Shown: positions 34,449 through 48,800 of the stretch, one piece after another | How positions within the stretch are numbered: the stretch's first letter is position 1 | How the letters are laid out: every line of letters starts with the position of its first letter | NCBI GenBank assembly: GCA_944989445.1 | Contig: CALYLW010000320.1 | Location: forward strand, 179,501 to 243,500 | Origin: Ampullaceana balthica | Lineage: Eukaryota > Mollusca > Gastropoda > Lymnaeidae | Length of the DNA: 64,000 bases | Direction of reading: 5' to 3' | The notes under the pieces: model-generated | Told to the model about the DNA's origin: nothing | The model's input: the letters and a program-made list of their open reading frames with translations, nothing else | The model's database searches: none | Translations under genes and position numbers: made by a program

Positions 34449-37400
34449 TTTTGGGAAACTTAAAACTGAAGCTCTTTCATAGTTCAGCAATATTCTTTAC
34501 ATTTAGATTCTGAAAGAGATATTTTTAAATATTCTCCCATCCTAGCATTATCTTGACGTTAGAGAATTTTGTTCTAACTTATCTATTATTCAATGAAAAC
34601 CGTTGAACAGATCTTCAACAACTCTCACCAAAGTTTTAGTCCGCATTTTGACTTTCAGATTCATTTAAACCATCGTCTGCTAAAGATGTGCAGTGATCTC
34701 ATTGTAGCTTTAAACAAAATAAAGTAACGCATCTTAGAATCAATTTATAATGATTTTAGAAGTCCAGGCAACGCATTCAAGATTTTATAGCTTTTCTTGT
34801 ACATTCTAGCTGCCTCGCGTATCTTTGTGATGACAGAATCCAGAGATTCAACAAAGTTTCTTCTGAAATTTTAAGCCATTTTCTTGCTATTTACAACCAT
34901 ATAAAATAAAACGTATGTTTTACTTATTTGTTCATTATTTACCAGAGTTTTCTCTCAGTTGGTGAGATCCTAATTTAATAATCAATCGCAAAATCAATAT
35001 GCAATTTTAATAAATTTTATTGATGAGCCAACATTCGAGAAACATTATCGCTCTGCTCATTTTTAAGTACATCTAACTTATTTTTTCGGTCAAATACCCA
35101 TGTTGAACTGATATTAACATTATATAAAAGTTTTAAAAAAAAACAAGTTTGAAAGCTTTTAGAAGTTTAGAAAATAATAATAAACCTGATGAAATAGAAA
35201 TAAAAAGCTAAATTGATGTACAGGTAACGAGGAATAAACGGAATTTACAAATGAAATGAAAGCCCTTTAGTCTGGTCTTCTCCCAAACTCATTGTAGCAG
35301 AAAGCATGCTAAGTTACATGAAATATAAAATCATTTTTTACAGTAAAAAAATATACCACAAAAAGAGCCAGGTAGACGAACGTCTTCCAAATGATGCCAT
35401 GAGTTCTAAAACATGCTTTCGATTACAACTGTTTGATAGAGACACACAAGCCCTCTAACCGCGTCAAGGTAGGCTTTATGTAGAGGGGCACGTACGAAAA
35501 CAAACATTGATAAAACAATACAAAAACATTATATTGAAATCACTGCCAAATTTTCTAATATTGTGTGACAACAGACATCCGACATCCGAGACCAACAAAT
35601 AACTTTCTTCATTGGACCTCGAGCATCCCTTTGAATGTTGAGTCACTGCAAGATACTTCCCACAGCGACTGAAATCTTCCATGTCAGGATCAGATTTCAA
35701 AATCTCAACACCCACGTTTCGAGATCACTGCTGTAGTAGACCTTATGGGGTCCAGCCTGATTATATAGAGTGTTGGATTGTGAGAGTAAAAAATATCATT
35801 TGTAAATGCATCGAAGTAAACATTTTTGGAGAGATTTCAACATATAATCAGTTTAGCGAAATTATTGATAACTTGAATATAAAATATTAAAATCTTTATA
35901 ATTTTAACATTAATAAGTTAATAACACGTGTGCATTTTTACATTTATGATCTAGGTACATAAGGATATGTGTTAATTAAAGGTTTTTTTAGCATTAATAC
36001 GTTAATAACTAGTGAGCATTTTTACATTTATGATCTAGGTACATAACGGTATGAGTTAATTAATTATTTTAAAAATATATATATATAAGTTAATTACTTG
36101 TAATTTTTTTTATATTTTTTACCTAGGTCACAATAAGGATATGCATTAATTAAAGGTTTTTGATATCTTCTTATAATCAATCGGCAAGTAAGACTCTTAT
36201 ATCCCTTTTGCATGTTTTTAAGAGGAAATACATAGCCAATGATATCAGAGGTATAGTATTCAAAAATCATCTTGGTTTCATTATAGTTAATTATTTTTCC
36301 GAATTTTATAGTCTTCAAAATGAGATTTCGAATCGAGTTATAATTACACAAACTTGGAATAAAGTATCCATGAGAGGTTTTTTTCAGATTTTTATTAACA
36401 CCATCCTTGGAAAAATGTACCTTTTCAATATATTCTATATCTTTTTGCTCACATTTAAAGTTATTAGTATTAAACTAAAAATTAGAAGGTAATGATATTT
36501 TATTTTGCATGTTATGAGACTTACAAAGGGAATTCGAAGCTTTTATACTTTTTTTCTTGACAAAAATCGATTTTAGATATATATATATATAATGTACTTT
36601 AATTTAATATGTTAAATTTTATAATTGCTTTTTTACAAGCCTATTTCTAATGTTTTTCCTAATATTTTTATTTCACAGTTACAGTTATGGCTCTGTAGAT
36701 TGGGACCTTAGACCATTCCAAGCATGTTCCTGATTACAGGTCTAAACAACCACCCATTGTCCATGTCTCTGAGTCAACTTATGGTGTCCCTTTTGCTGAA
36801 TCAACCATCAGAGATGTTTCAAGTTGCTATTCGGAATTCGCAGACTTACTGCTGGAGACTCTTCGAAGCTATGCCTATATAATTGTTGCTACCATGCACC
36901 TCCCTATGTCAACAATGTTCAGAAACTCATTTCATATTATCATGGACATGCTAATGCTAAGGAACATGGGACTAGTGCAATTAGATAATGGAATGAACTA
37001 TTATTATTCAAAGGACTATGTGCAAGACAGTTCAAATTTTAGACTTTGCTTTAAATTTTATATTTCTGAAATGTTCAAAAAGGAATATTGAGGTAAACAA
37101 AAAATCATGGAAGTGATATATATGTTCCAATGGTTGTAGAAGAAAGTGAATGAAACTATATCTTTCTAGACCCAACATTTCAACTGAGGAAAGAATGATA
37201 CCGGTAAGAAAGAAGAAATATATGATTTGTAAAATATATTCGGCCGACCACTCGTAACCCTATAACACTCATAACCGAATAACATTTTACAGAATAAGAA
37301 TTAAATATATTACTAGTATTAACTTATTTTAAGAATATGAACAAAGAAAGAAATGTTCACTAAAGTGTTGTTTTAAATTAAATTTGTTATTATCATGTGC

Positions 37401-37984
37401 ATAGAAATCGTCTTATTTTATATCATAATTAATAGTTTTCAACGTTTTTTATCAAATGAAAAATGATTTTTTGGGATAATAATGATTATAAGAATAATAT
37501 TTTGTTATGTTCTGACAATAAAGGCTTAGTTATAGAATTATTACATGTTAATATTTATAATTTTTGTAAAAAAGGAAAAAATGGCAATATTTTATGAATG
37601 TAAGGATACTCATTTAAAAATAGTCTAAATTTTTCAAATATGAGCGAAATGCTTTGGATTTTTGATATTACATGTAGAAATGGATACTGTTGATGGCTAT
37701 AATAAAGATATTAAGCTTGCTACCAATACTTATTTTTTTCCTTCATACAGTTTATGACATGTTGTGATTTTCTGTACAAAATTTAAATGTAAAAAGTTCA
37801 TTAAAATAATTACAGTTCAAGCTACATTACCACAATAGACTTAAAGTTGATATCAATAGATAGATAATTCAATTGTGAACACAAAAATGCATAACATGCC
37901 CTTATTTGTGGTTTTATTCATTAAAAAAAATTAATTCCTGTAACTACCTAAATCAGGTTGAAAAAAGGGGAAAAAACAAAGAAT
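34449..37984. other. Intergenic AT-rich sequence
   Basis: About 3.5 kb. GTACATAAGGATATGTGTTAA-type sequence is repeated near 35955, 36040 and 36125, a small local repeat. 36675-37090 is slightly richer in G+C and may be a decayed coding fragment, but I recognise nothing in it. Confidence 0.45.
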
Positions 37985-38160
37985 ATTTGAGAGTTAAAGA
38001 GTGGAGTTACGTTAGCTAATTTCCAATCCTGGGGCACTTTACCCTGGTTTAGATAGGCTTGAAAAAGAACTACAAGGATTGGGGAAGTTCATTGCTTAGT
38101 TCTTTTAATTTATATAAGTAGAATTTCCCTGGTCTCACTTTTTTCGGCATTGTACCTCTA
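37985..38160 (-). pseudogene. Non-LTR retrotransposon RT fragment
   Basis: The minus strand reads VLFQAYLNQGKVPQDWKLAN then VTPLFN, the conserved segment before the first RT catalytic block in CR1/Jockey-type elements. It ends about 480 bp upstream of the host gene start. Confidence 0.7.
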
Positions 38161-38644
38161 GTTGCCTTGATGTTTATGTTCTTTACAAGGTTTTTAAGTG
38201 GTATCTTTATTTTAACTTAGTATATTTAATGGAACTATTGCTTACAAATAACGTTGGTTACAAAATGGCATACATTAAAACTTCCTACTACCTCGCCTAT
38301 AGCAGTAGTGGGGTAGGTGTTCGGTTTCTCTATCGATTAAAAGCCAAGCGAACTGTCGATTCATTGACCTACAATGTCTTGATAATCAATACATAGAATA
38401 TAATCATGGGCAAAATATTAAAGAACACATTGCTTTTCAATAGTTATATCAATGGGTGCACACCAGAGCAGTGTTCGATGCTTAAACATATTCGTCAAAG
38501 TGTGTTAAATGTTTGCTGCAAGTGTTATGTGATATTTTTAATGTAATCAGTAGAAAATTCATTTAGATTTCGCGTATTATATTATAATTTTAATTAGATT
38601 TCATAAACAAATTTAACTACAACTAAATTGAGAGTTAAAACAAA

Positions 38645-38668
38645 ATGGATAGATACCGGAATGACCGA
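38645..38668 (+). CDS. Exon 1 (start codon) of the membrane-hairpin gene
   Basis: The 24-nt coding part encodes MDRYRNDR and ends at a perfect GTAAGT donor, phase 0. The start context is AAAATGG. Any 5' UTR lies to the left and cannot be delimited. An extra upstream coding exon cannot be excluded. Confidence 0.65.
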
Positions 38669-38994
38669 GTAAGTCTCAACGAATTATTAAAAATTGTATT
38701 ATTATTTTTTATATATCCTTTCATTTTTTAAAATATAAATTTTGACTGTATCAATCAAAACTGAAAAATTCATTTCTTCACTGGCAAAGAGCTGCCAATC
38801 AGATTATTAGAAATGTGAATTTCTTCCTCTATTTCCATTGAAAATTATAACTTTTTATGTTATTTTAACGTGTGATGCTGATATTTTGTACAATGTTGTA
38901 CTGAATGCCGCTTCTAATTGATATACTGATAAAAAACATAAGAGCTGGTGCCTCATTCATAAAATTATAGTTTTTGTATGACATCAGCTTGCAA

Positions 38995-39032
<38 letters not shown>

Positions 39033-39777
39033 GGAGAGAGACGACAATAGGGCTGGAGTCTCCCAGTGCGGTAGCTCATGGTGTCACCCATTCACTATTT
39101 ACCCCATAGACCGTATCCTAGTCTACCAGTGTTAAAAAACGAGAACATACATAATTTTACGTTGTAGTATCATCCCTTTGAGGGTGTCACCCGGGTGCGG
39201 TCGGCATTCCCCGCAACACTCTAGTGGCTCCTATGCACACACACACACACACACACACACAAATATATAATTTCATCATTGTTACAGTTTTAAATCTAAT
39301 ATATATCTTATCTATTATTGACCTCAGAAGTAAAGCTGTTGACATAACCATAAGTTTAAGATTGAGCTAAGTTTTGAAGTATAAAGATACAAATAATATA
39401 TAATTAATGCTCTATTTATACGTACCACTACAATCGGTGGGTCTTTTTACCTAGAAGGATTTTTATATAATCTTTCAGAAATTAGCATAAATGACAAATG
39501 AAATATATGTTGTAAAATCATTTTTAAAATAATAATCTCTAAAACATTTTCCATTTGTTTTTAGATAAAGAAACTCTTTAAACAAGAAATTGAAATAATG
39601 CGACTCCGAAGCTATCGGGCATCAAAAATGGAGTACAACCAAGCTTCAAAATACGACGTTAGGCTTGAGATATTTGAATATGTTATATACGGTTTGATAC
39701 TTGGTGAGTAGATGACAGCCATTTTATGTTAATTAAATTAATTATATTAAACTATTTCAACAACATGTATAACCTAT

Positions 39778-39837
<60 letters not shown>

Positions 39838-42800
39838 GTATATATAACGAAAAACACGGTTTTCTCCAAAAACAGTCAAACAAGCAAAATGACAAATTAA
39901 ATTTAAAAAACAAAAAAAAATTTTAAATACTCGATTTAACTTTGTCAAAACGAAAAGGTACAGGAATTTGTTTTACCCCACTTCAGTCAAGAGACACGTC
40001 TTTAACACACTGTGGTCTGTTTAACAACTGTCTTTAATCACTATATACAATTCACTGTGATCAACTGTACAATCAACTATCTAAACAGCTCGTATGCAAT
40101 CAACTGCCATCAACCCCGGTTGCCTCTTGACTCGTACATTTATAGCCAGCTATTCTCTCAGTCCTTGACCAGCACGCTTACAGTTCACCTCACAAACCAC
40201 GTCTTTCATACTAGGTCAAGTCATTGCATTCTCATACAATGTAAACACAACAACACGTCTCTCACATCTCCCTTCTAACAAAAACAAATGAATGCCCCAG
40301 ATTATCAATAAGAGAATACTACAGTTAAAAACATCGAACAATTCAGTACATGAACTCTAACACTGAATCTTCAAATGTCTTTCAAAGCACAGCACACCTT
40401 CATGTCTCTTTATCTGTATATTTCTTTGGTGGCTTCATCTGTCCCCCGTATCTTGTTGTTGTTGTTGACTTCGCTTAAGTATCATGTTTTGGTCGTTTAC
40501 AAACATGATCGTTGTCAAGGAACTCCTGCAAAGTTCTTTAAAAAGAATTATCCAATCCTTTACCAGGATTGTTTGTTCCATCTCCGTCATCAACGATAAC
40601 TGAAGTTTCTGACCTGTTGCTAACTGGATGGACCCTTTCGCTCTCTGAATTACGACGCTTGGGGATGACACATTCGTACCGACGCTGGGAGCGTGTACTT
40701 CTTGCTTTGTCTCTGGTATGTCGAACTCACAATCACCTGTAACACCTATCCTTTCACAAAATTCCTGCCTCAGCATGTTGTTTCGTAGGTGTGTCACACC
40801 ATCGCAAGTCTTAACGATGCATGACCTTGGCGTCGTTGCTGCCGACACGACGACCGCTGGCTGCCACGAGCCTTTATGTTCTTTCTGCATTGTTGCGTTG
40901 CTTACACGCTGAGAGTGTGTACCTCTGTTGATTATGTCTGATTTGACGTACTATTTCTTCTGCTGTTGAGACCACTGATGCTTCTTGCTTATTACGCCCA
41001 CGATTTTAATCAGATTCAGCTTTTGACAAGCTTGCAGACCAAGGATAGGCTTTGAGTGCCATGCGTCCTGACTATTTGAAACTCCAACACCTCTGTCTTG
41101 TCTTTCAAAGAGCATTTGATTGATGTTTTGCCTACAACCGGCAATGTTTCCCCATTGTATGTAGTGAGCCTTGCTGTAGTTTTTTGCATTCTTCCCATTC
41201 TAAGTTGACTGAATAATCTGTGTGGCAGAATGTTTACTTGTGCGCCTGTGTCCAGTGTGAACATCACTGGCCTCTGTTCAAGCGTAACGATTGCCCTCCA
41301 TTCATCACTTGTTGCTTGTTGCATGGACACACATCCTAAGCAGAATGTTTGAATATAGTCCACGTGATCTTTCAGTTGACGGTTGACAACTTTACCCGTT
41401 TTGTCTTGCATACAGCAAAAAAGTGATTCAATTGTCCACAGTTGTTGCATAATTTGCCATAAGCAAGACATTTTCTAGGCTCATGTTTTTTTCCACAATA
41501 TTTGCATTTGTCTGCTTTTATGTGTGTACTTGACCTTACAGCTTGCTTGACATGTTGACTTGTCATGTGCGTACTTGATTTCTCACATGCCTTTGAGTTT
41601 ACAGCTTGAACATTCTTTTCTTCATTTAATGCTTTGAGTTGCCATTCCGATGTTTCCAGTGCTTTGCATATAATTTCAGCCTTGTTCAAATTCAGGTCTA
41701 ATTCTCTCAGTAGTCTAGCCCTGAGATATTCATTATTTACTCCAGCCACAATTCTGTCCTTTATTAACGACTCTGTTAAATTTTCAAATTCCACAATACA
41801 TTGCTTTAAGTTTAAGGTCTTCGATACAATTATCAAAACCTTCTCACTCACCTTGCTTTCGGGAGAAAAAACACGTGTCTCTCGACTGTCGCATCACATT
41901 CTTTCTTAGCAAACTATAATTCTCAAATTTTCGTAATAAGCACTTCACTGAATGAAAATCTGTGTCACAATCGTCACATTCCTGTCCAGTCCATTGGAAT
42001 GTATTGTACACTTCTACCGCTTCTTGGCCTTTAACATGCAGCAGTGTCATGCTCTGCACTTATTTGATTTTTGTGTCGAGTCCACTGGTTATCTTATATA
42101 TATGGAAAGACTGCTTAAATACCTTCCAGTTGGCAGCAATGTTTCAATGTAGCTCCAGTGGTTGTGGCGGGTGGAGTCGGTCCATCTGACACCATGTAAT
42201 AGTTATGGCGTCAGTACTTCAAATGTTCTTGAGGTTCTTTACTTCTGACACCATGTAAAAGATCTTATTGCTAGTAAAGTGAAAAGTCTTTAACACACTG
42301 TGGTCTGGTTAACAACTGTCTTTAATCATAATATACAATTCACTGTGATCAACTGTACAATCAACTACCTAAGCAGCTCGTATGCAATCCACCGCAATCA
42401 ACCTCGGTTGCCTCTTGAACCGTACATTTATAGCTAGCTATTCTCTCAGTCCTTGACCAGCACGCTTACAGTTCACCTATCATATCAGGTGTTTCATACT
42501 AGGTCAAGTCATTGCATTCTCATACAATGTAAACACAACAACACGTCTCTCACACCTTGCATGATGTACCCTTTATAATCAGAGTTCTTGTAGTTTTGAC
42601 AATCCGATAAAAAAATTGTCACTTTTAGTCGGTTCTATTTGTATAGAATTTAAACAGAGAGTTAAACAAAACTAAGACCAGAATAATACTGTATCTGAAA
42701 ATTTATAAACATCAACAACAATAATAAAATGCGCAAACACAATTGGAAAGCGTTAAACATACAAGTTATTTTTTTCTATTACAAATAGACGAATTAAAAA

Positions 42801-45800
42801 TTCCAAGTTATCGGTTATCCTGGTAGACGAACCTTTAGCTCAATAAAGCACATTCATGCTTCAGTGCACTTGGAACCTATGCTTGCAGGCCTTGTACACG
42901 CCCCACGTTCAAGATACACATTTTAACTATCATATTGATTTTTTGGTTAATTATTAATGCCACATTACTAGTATTTTGTATTTGTAGAAAGAACATTTAT
43001 TTATTAAAATAATGCTGAAAAGAAAGACATATAAAATATGTATATATATCCTTTTATTATTTTATGTAAACGTTAAAATGTTTTATTACTGTGCATATTA
43101 TATTTTGAACAAAATTAATGATAAATGCATTTTTAAAGGATTCTTGTTTTAAACATCTGCGATTGTTAGTCGTAAATTATTAAAACTTTATTCATGTAAT
43201 ATTTCATATCTACCCCTCCCCCCTCCCTCAGCTGGAGTTATATTTGGAACGTATTACCAATCAGCTGTTGGGGGGACAATTTTAGCAACACCAGGAATTA
43301 TAGTAACATTATTTGACGCTTTGAACAAGATGTATTGCTCCAAGAAAAATCTAGATTTCGTACCAATATTACGGTAAGTAATAAATATAAAGCAAATATT
43401 AAATGTTACTAAACATTATTACAACTAAAAACTAAGACTTTTTCAAAAACACTCCGATTGGATCAAGTGAAGAATTTAAAACACAAATAATATCCATATG
43501 TAAGAGATACAGTTTTTGGATTTGTCTGATGTAGGTAGTTTGTAAAACATACTTTTCAAAATAGATTGATGGATCTCGACACAACATGATACATATGACT
43601 CAGATTCAAATCTAAAGGTGTTTTGACTTTTCCTTATTTACCGTTTAGGACCGGAGAAAAGAATAAGTAATTTTTTCCAATATAGCTCAAATGAGGAGAG
43701 AAAAAAATTCATTGACTACCGCGTGGATGGACGTAACGAACCAAACTTGGTATTAAAAGAAAGCTAGAAGGTGAATATTAAAATAATATATGCAAGCTAG
43801 GTTGGTGCAAGGTTGGGGCATGTAGCTAACCTCTGTGTGCATGTCTCGAGACCATCAATACGTTAGTGATCCCCGCCCCCCATGTTCATGCTCGCGTTGT
43901 TCTTATTTCTTCGGGCTGTAGTTTGTGTCCGTTCTATCCCCGCGTCCTTGCACCTTCTATGAGCAAGTCTGTGGCGCCTGCTACGCCACGGGTCGTATCT
44001 AGTAAAAAAATACTTCAAGGCGATTTTATTTAGTTGAACTATGTTTTAAAAATTCATGGTATAAATCGATCGTTATTTAAATCTGGATTTTACTTCATCC
44101 AGTGTCAATGTGATAAAATAAATAAAAGAAAATAAGTAATTCTTTGTTTTTTAAATTTCAAGTTTACTTTTGATTTTAAAAGGGGATTTATTTTCACGAC
44201 TAAAAACAATTATAAGGGATGTGTTTGTAAAGGAGTTTTAACAAAAAATACCGGGAATTTTATTCGGAGAGTTTCAACGAAGAGTTGTTAAAAATATGTA
44301 AGTCTTCAATGGCGTCAAATTAATAATAAACAGTAGCACTGATCAAATGCTAAAACAATTTGTTTGTGATGGACAGGAATTGTATTTTAATACAATGCAG
44401 CCTTGATAACGAGAATTCTTCTTTAAAGAATAGTAAATGGATTCATTGTCAGTCAAATGTAAAATGATGTATCAGGGAACCATTATGAGTGTAATGAAGG
44501 TGTTAATCAGTGGCGTAGCTAGGGGGGCGGTGGGGGCGGTCCGCCCCGGGCGGCACATATTTTGGGGCGGCAATTGTGGGCATTTGAAAAGTAAAGCCAT
44601 TTCCGACAACCACCTTTTTTCTTTTGAAGGGGGTAAACCAAGGTGAAACAAAAATATACTTAATTTCGAATCTTAATTAACGGATTCGCCCAATACTTGT
44701 TTGATTACATAGTGGTTGTTATAACTAACGCAAAATCGTTCAAAAACTTAAAATCTCCCAAAAAAGATATCGATTTGTTTGGAAAATTAAGCGGTATACG
44801 TCATAGATGGCGCTTTTATAAGAAAACTACACACACACACACAACAACATAGAAAACACCCCCGCTGGGCCGAATAATATGTGCTATTAACTATTTATTA
44901 ATATCGCCATGACAGTTTTTGCGTGGAATTTCGAAATGCGCAGAAAAATGCACTAACAAGTAACTACATGGCATGGTGGTTTATTGTGTTTAACTTGCAA
45001 ATAGTAATTTATTTTACTGTTTCAGTTTTCAAAAAATTATTGTAAGGTAACTTACTAAAAAATTAATTTATTTTGTTTTTCTTGCATTAAAGTAGCACAC
45101 ATAATTTGTGGGTTTTTTAAATTTTAAATACGTTATTCATTAAAAGTTGTATGCCTATCCAATTAAAGTAATGTTTAAATAATTTGAATTCGTCTATTTT
45201 ATGGAAAGTTATTATGATTTATTGCAAAAACATGAAAATTTTCAAATTTCTCCATTAATAAACATAACAATAGCATACATAATTTCGAAAAAGACATACT
45301 TTTATAATTTCAATGTCTTGGAAAAATTGACATCTGAAATAGTAACTAGTAAAACGAGATCTGTTGCTGGGATCTTACTCAGATCAATGCAATCTTTTTT
45401 CTTTTCTATGATATCTCAATTTATGGGAACCTGTCTTTTTTTTTAAAATTTATGCAAACCCATTTCATGGAAACAAATAGATGTGCTAATACACAGCGCT
45501 GTTATAGAGAGTTTGAGATATCAACTAAACGCTGAGTTAGAAGAAGAAAAATATGAGTGGGGCATATTCAGATGACGTGGTTCTATATCTAGAACAATAT
45601 GCACAATGAGAAATGTATTTATCCATGGATGTAATTATAAAAGAAAATAAAAGAACGCGTTGATGAGTTGCATGTCCTTGCAAGAAAATAATCCTGTATA
45701 ATACCACGAAACCTACTACATGAAGAATTTAAACATCAAATAAATTTCTTTATCGACATTGACAAAGAACAGTTTAAAATATTGAAAGAAAATGGTTCCA

Positions 45801-48800
45801 GGTTTTTATGGCTGTACACAGGGCCGGTCTTATCGATTGCGTGGCCCTATGTGGCTTAGTATGCGAAAAGGATTGCGCGGGACCCAGTTTTGGTAGGGAT
45901 TAGGTATTAATAAGGATAATAAGTGAAAATTAAGATAGGTGGAGCCTATGAAAGCGCGGGGCCCAATGCGGCCGCATAGGTTGCAGTTTCCTAAGACCAG
46001 CCCTGGCTGTACCAACAAAAAGAGGCATTATGTTAGAAAAACGGGGGAAAAGGACCCCTTGATCTATTAAGATATATTCAACAGTATAAATTGGAAAATT
46101 ATATATCCAACATTATAATTTTGCTAAGGAAATTTTTCAACTATTGCTATCAGTGTATTGGAGCTTCTCTAATCCGAAGTTGATAAAAATTATCTTCGTT
46201 CCACAATGAGTGATTTAAGACAACACAATCTTTCAATATTGTCCATATAACAAAATATTACAAAAAATTAAAATTTTGATAGCATAATACACGATATTTC
46301 TATTCTAATATGAAAGTTAGGAAAGTAAATGTATATATATGTTTACATACTAATGTATACAATTTCTTCGTTTATAAAAAAGTCATATATTTATAAATTA
46401 AAAAATAAAAGCAAATTAATTGGTAATGTTTTTGGTTGTAAATTTGGAACATGTTTTGTCTCATTTGGGGGGGGGGAGGGGTGCTTGCGACCTCAATAAC
46501 TTTCTTGTGGCCTTTAAAAAGTATCTTGTATTTTTATACATGTGTATTTACAAGTATATCATCTTATGTGGCATCTTTTATTACTGCTTACATAAATAGG
46601 GCATGCAATGGTAAAAATGTTCCCCACCTTTACTTCGTTTGAATTACAATTACCGGTACATGTATTTATTCATGTTTATTCATTTATATAAAAAAAAGCA
46701 TCTTATGATTGACTTAAGGGACCCGTCAAAAATGACGTAACGCGATTTTGGCTTATATTTCACCCCCCCCCCACTCGTCACACGTTGTCACAAAAACTTA
46801 GACCCCTTCTTCACTATGCGCCATAAATCTCCCCCCCCCCTCCCCAAATATAAAAGCCGTATTTTCTATTTGAAAATGAGCATGTTTCAAATCATTTTTT
46901 TGGTCATTTACATATTTTTTTAGTGTAAGGCTGCACTCTAATATCGTAACACGCGTGAAGCCATGTAAAACGTCATTAAATAAATTATCGGTAATCATAT
47001 ATTTAAATGGAACTTTTATTTAAAGTTGCGCGTTTTTGATTTGACGTCAAATGTGTGACCCCCCTCCCCTCCCCCTCCAGGTACGTGACGTCATTTATTG
47101 ACGATACCAAAAAGGGCGGCAAATTGGAGACCGCCCCGGGCGGCAAAAGTTCTAGCTACGTCACTGGTGTTAATATTTCTTATTTTAATTTGGAAAGGCT
47201 GACAAAAAAAAATCCATTTGCATTTGCTTACCTTATTAAACATGTCTTTGCACTTCATCAAAATTAGTCATTTAGTGAGTACCTGAACATCTTATTTTCA
47301 TTTAGAAATCCATAGATCAAATCATTAAATAATTACATATGGATTTTTGATGAAGTTATACACAGCGTGGTAGCTTTTGTTTTCGATAGTTTTTATTAAT
47401 TTTTTTAATGTCAAAAAAAAACAACAGCTTTTTAAAACAATAGAACAAACAGTGTCTAAAATTTCCTAACAAGTCCCACAAAATTACTAATCTTAAGAAT
47501 TGCTGCACCGAAAGCGTTGGTAAATTTTCGAGGCAAAATTAAGGTGCCTCCTAAGTCATGTGCATAAAATTATAGTTCAAGAGTATTAGTATTATTTATG
47601 ACAATGAAATCGACAGACATATTTTGGAAATGTATCATATCATACGTTTTACATAGGTACATTCTATAAAACTTGCATACAAACGTATTCAAAATAATTG
47701 TATACTAGCGTATCACCCGTCAAAAATGACGGAAGTTTTCAAAATAAATACACATCAGAATAAAAAATAACGTAATACAGAGCTTTCATTTATTTTTTAA
47801 AATTTTTATTTGATTCATTTATTATCATTTTGATCAATTTTATGCGGAACGTTCGAAAAGAGTTATTTTTGGGGAAGTAATTTGGTGCGCTGCTTTCTAA
47901 AATTAGTAGCGTTACATCCACATACATACATACATACATACATACTACATACATACATACATACATACATACATACATACATACATACATACATACATAC
48001 ATACATACATACATACATACATACATACATACATACATACATACATACATACATACATACATACATACATACATACATACATACATACATACATACATAC
48101 ATACATACATACATACATACATACATACATACATACATACATACATACATACATACATACATACATACATACATACATACATACATACATACATACATAC
48201 ATACATACATACATACATACATACATACATACATACATACATACATACATACATACATACATACATACATACATACATTTATACATACATACATACATAC
48301 ATACATACATACATACATACATACATACATACATACATACATACATACATACATACATTTATACATACATACATACATACATACATACATACATACATAC
48401 ATACATACATACATACATACATACATACATTCATACATACATACATACATACATACATACATACATACATACATACATACATACATACATACATACATAC
48501 ATACATACATACATGCATACATACAGACGACGGGAATTATGTATATCGATATATTTTGCTTAGTAATGAGAGTACGGATATATTAAAATAATTCATATTA
48601 TTTTAATATTTTAACATTAAAATTATATATTTTCAGAGCCCGTGCTGTAATTCACAACAATGCAGCGGCGAAATGGGAATGGTTGCAAAAGAAAGCAGAA
48701 TCGTATCTTATTATGTTGAATAAACAAAATATAACAGTGGAACAGTAGGTCATATTTATTTTAATACACCGGTTATTTAGATTGACAGGTGAGTGTTTAG

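Larger units (their letters stand above)
39998..42554 (-). mobile_element. Internally deleted Gypsy element, antisense in intron 2 of the host gene
   Basis: Two LTR copies (39998-40266 and 42254-42554) share 269 bp at roughly 93% identity. On the minus strand the right-hand LTR is the 5' one: it begins TGTGAGAG, ends TTTTACA and is followed by a TGGTGTCAGAAGT primer-binding site. The other LTR is preceded by a purine tract (AGAAGGGAGA). Between them lie gag, protease and the very end of pol; RT, RNase H and most of the integrase are absent. The left LTR lacks the last 32 bp and no clear target duplication is visible, so that end may be rearranged. It is much older than the element at 15.5 kb. 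Confidence 0.85.
44508..47166 (+). mobile_element. 2.66-kb hAT-like DNA transposon in intron 3
   Basis: The ends are inverted: CAGTGGCGTAGCTAG on the left and CTAGCTACGTCACTG on the right, each followed inward by a GC-rich CCGCCCCGGGCGGC block. A perfect 8-bp target duplication GTGTTAAT flanks it (44500-44507, 47167-47174). CAGTGGCG ends and an 8-bp duplication are characteristic of hAT elements. I found no recognisable transposase, so it is probably non-autonomous or decayed. Strand is arbitrary. Confidence 0.9.

Noticed and set aside
36160..36492. 110-codon ORF
   Set aside because: AT-driven composition (I, F, K, N), no domain, no conserved neighbour.
36675..37090. Possible host exon or processed pseudogene
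   Set aside because: Slightly higher G+C and some protein-like stretches, but stops in all frames and no recognisable family.
47790..48530. CRISPR-like regular repeats
   Set aside because: Period is 4 bp with no spacers; a microsatellite. No CRISPR array anywhere in the window.
47790..48586. Very long ORFs (137-234 codons) on both strands
   Set aside because: They are translations of the CATA microsatellite in several frames.
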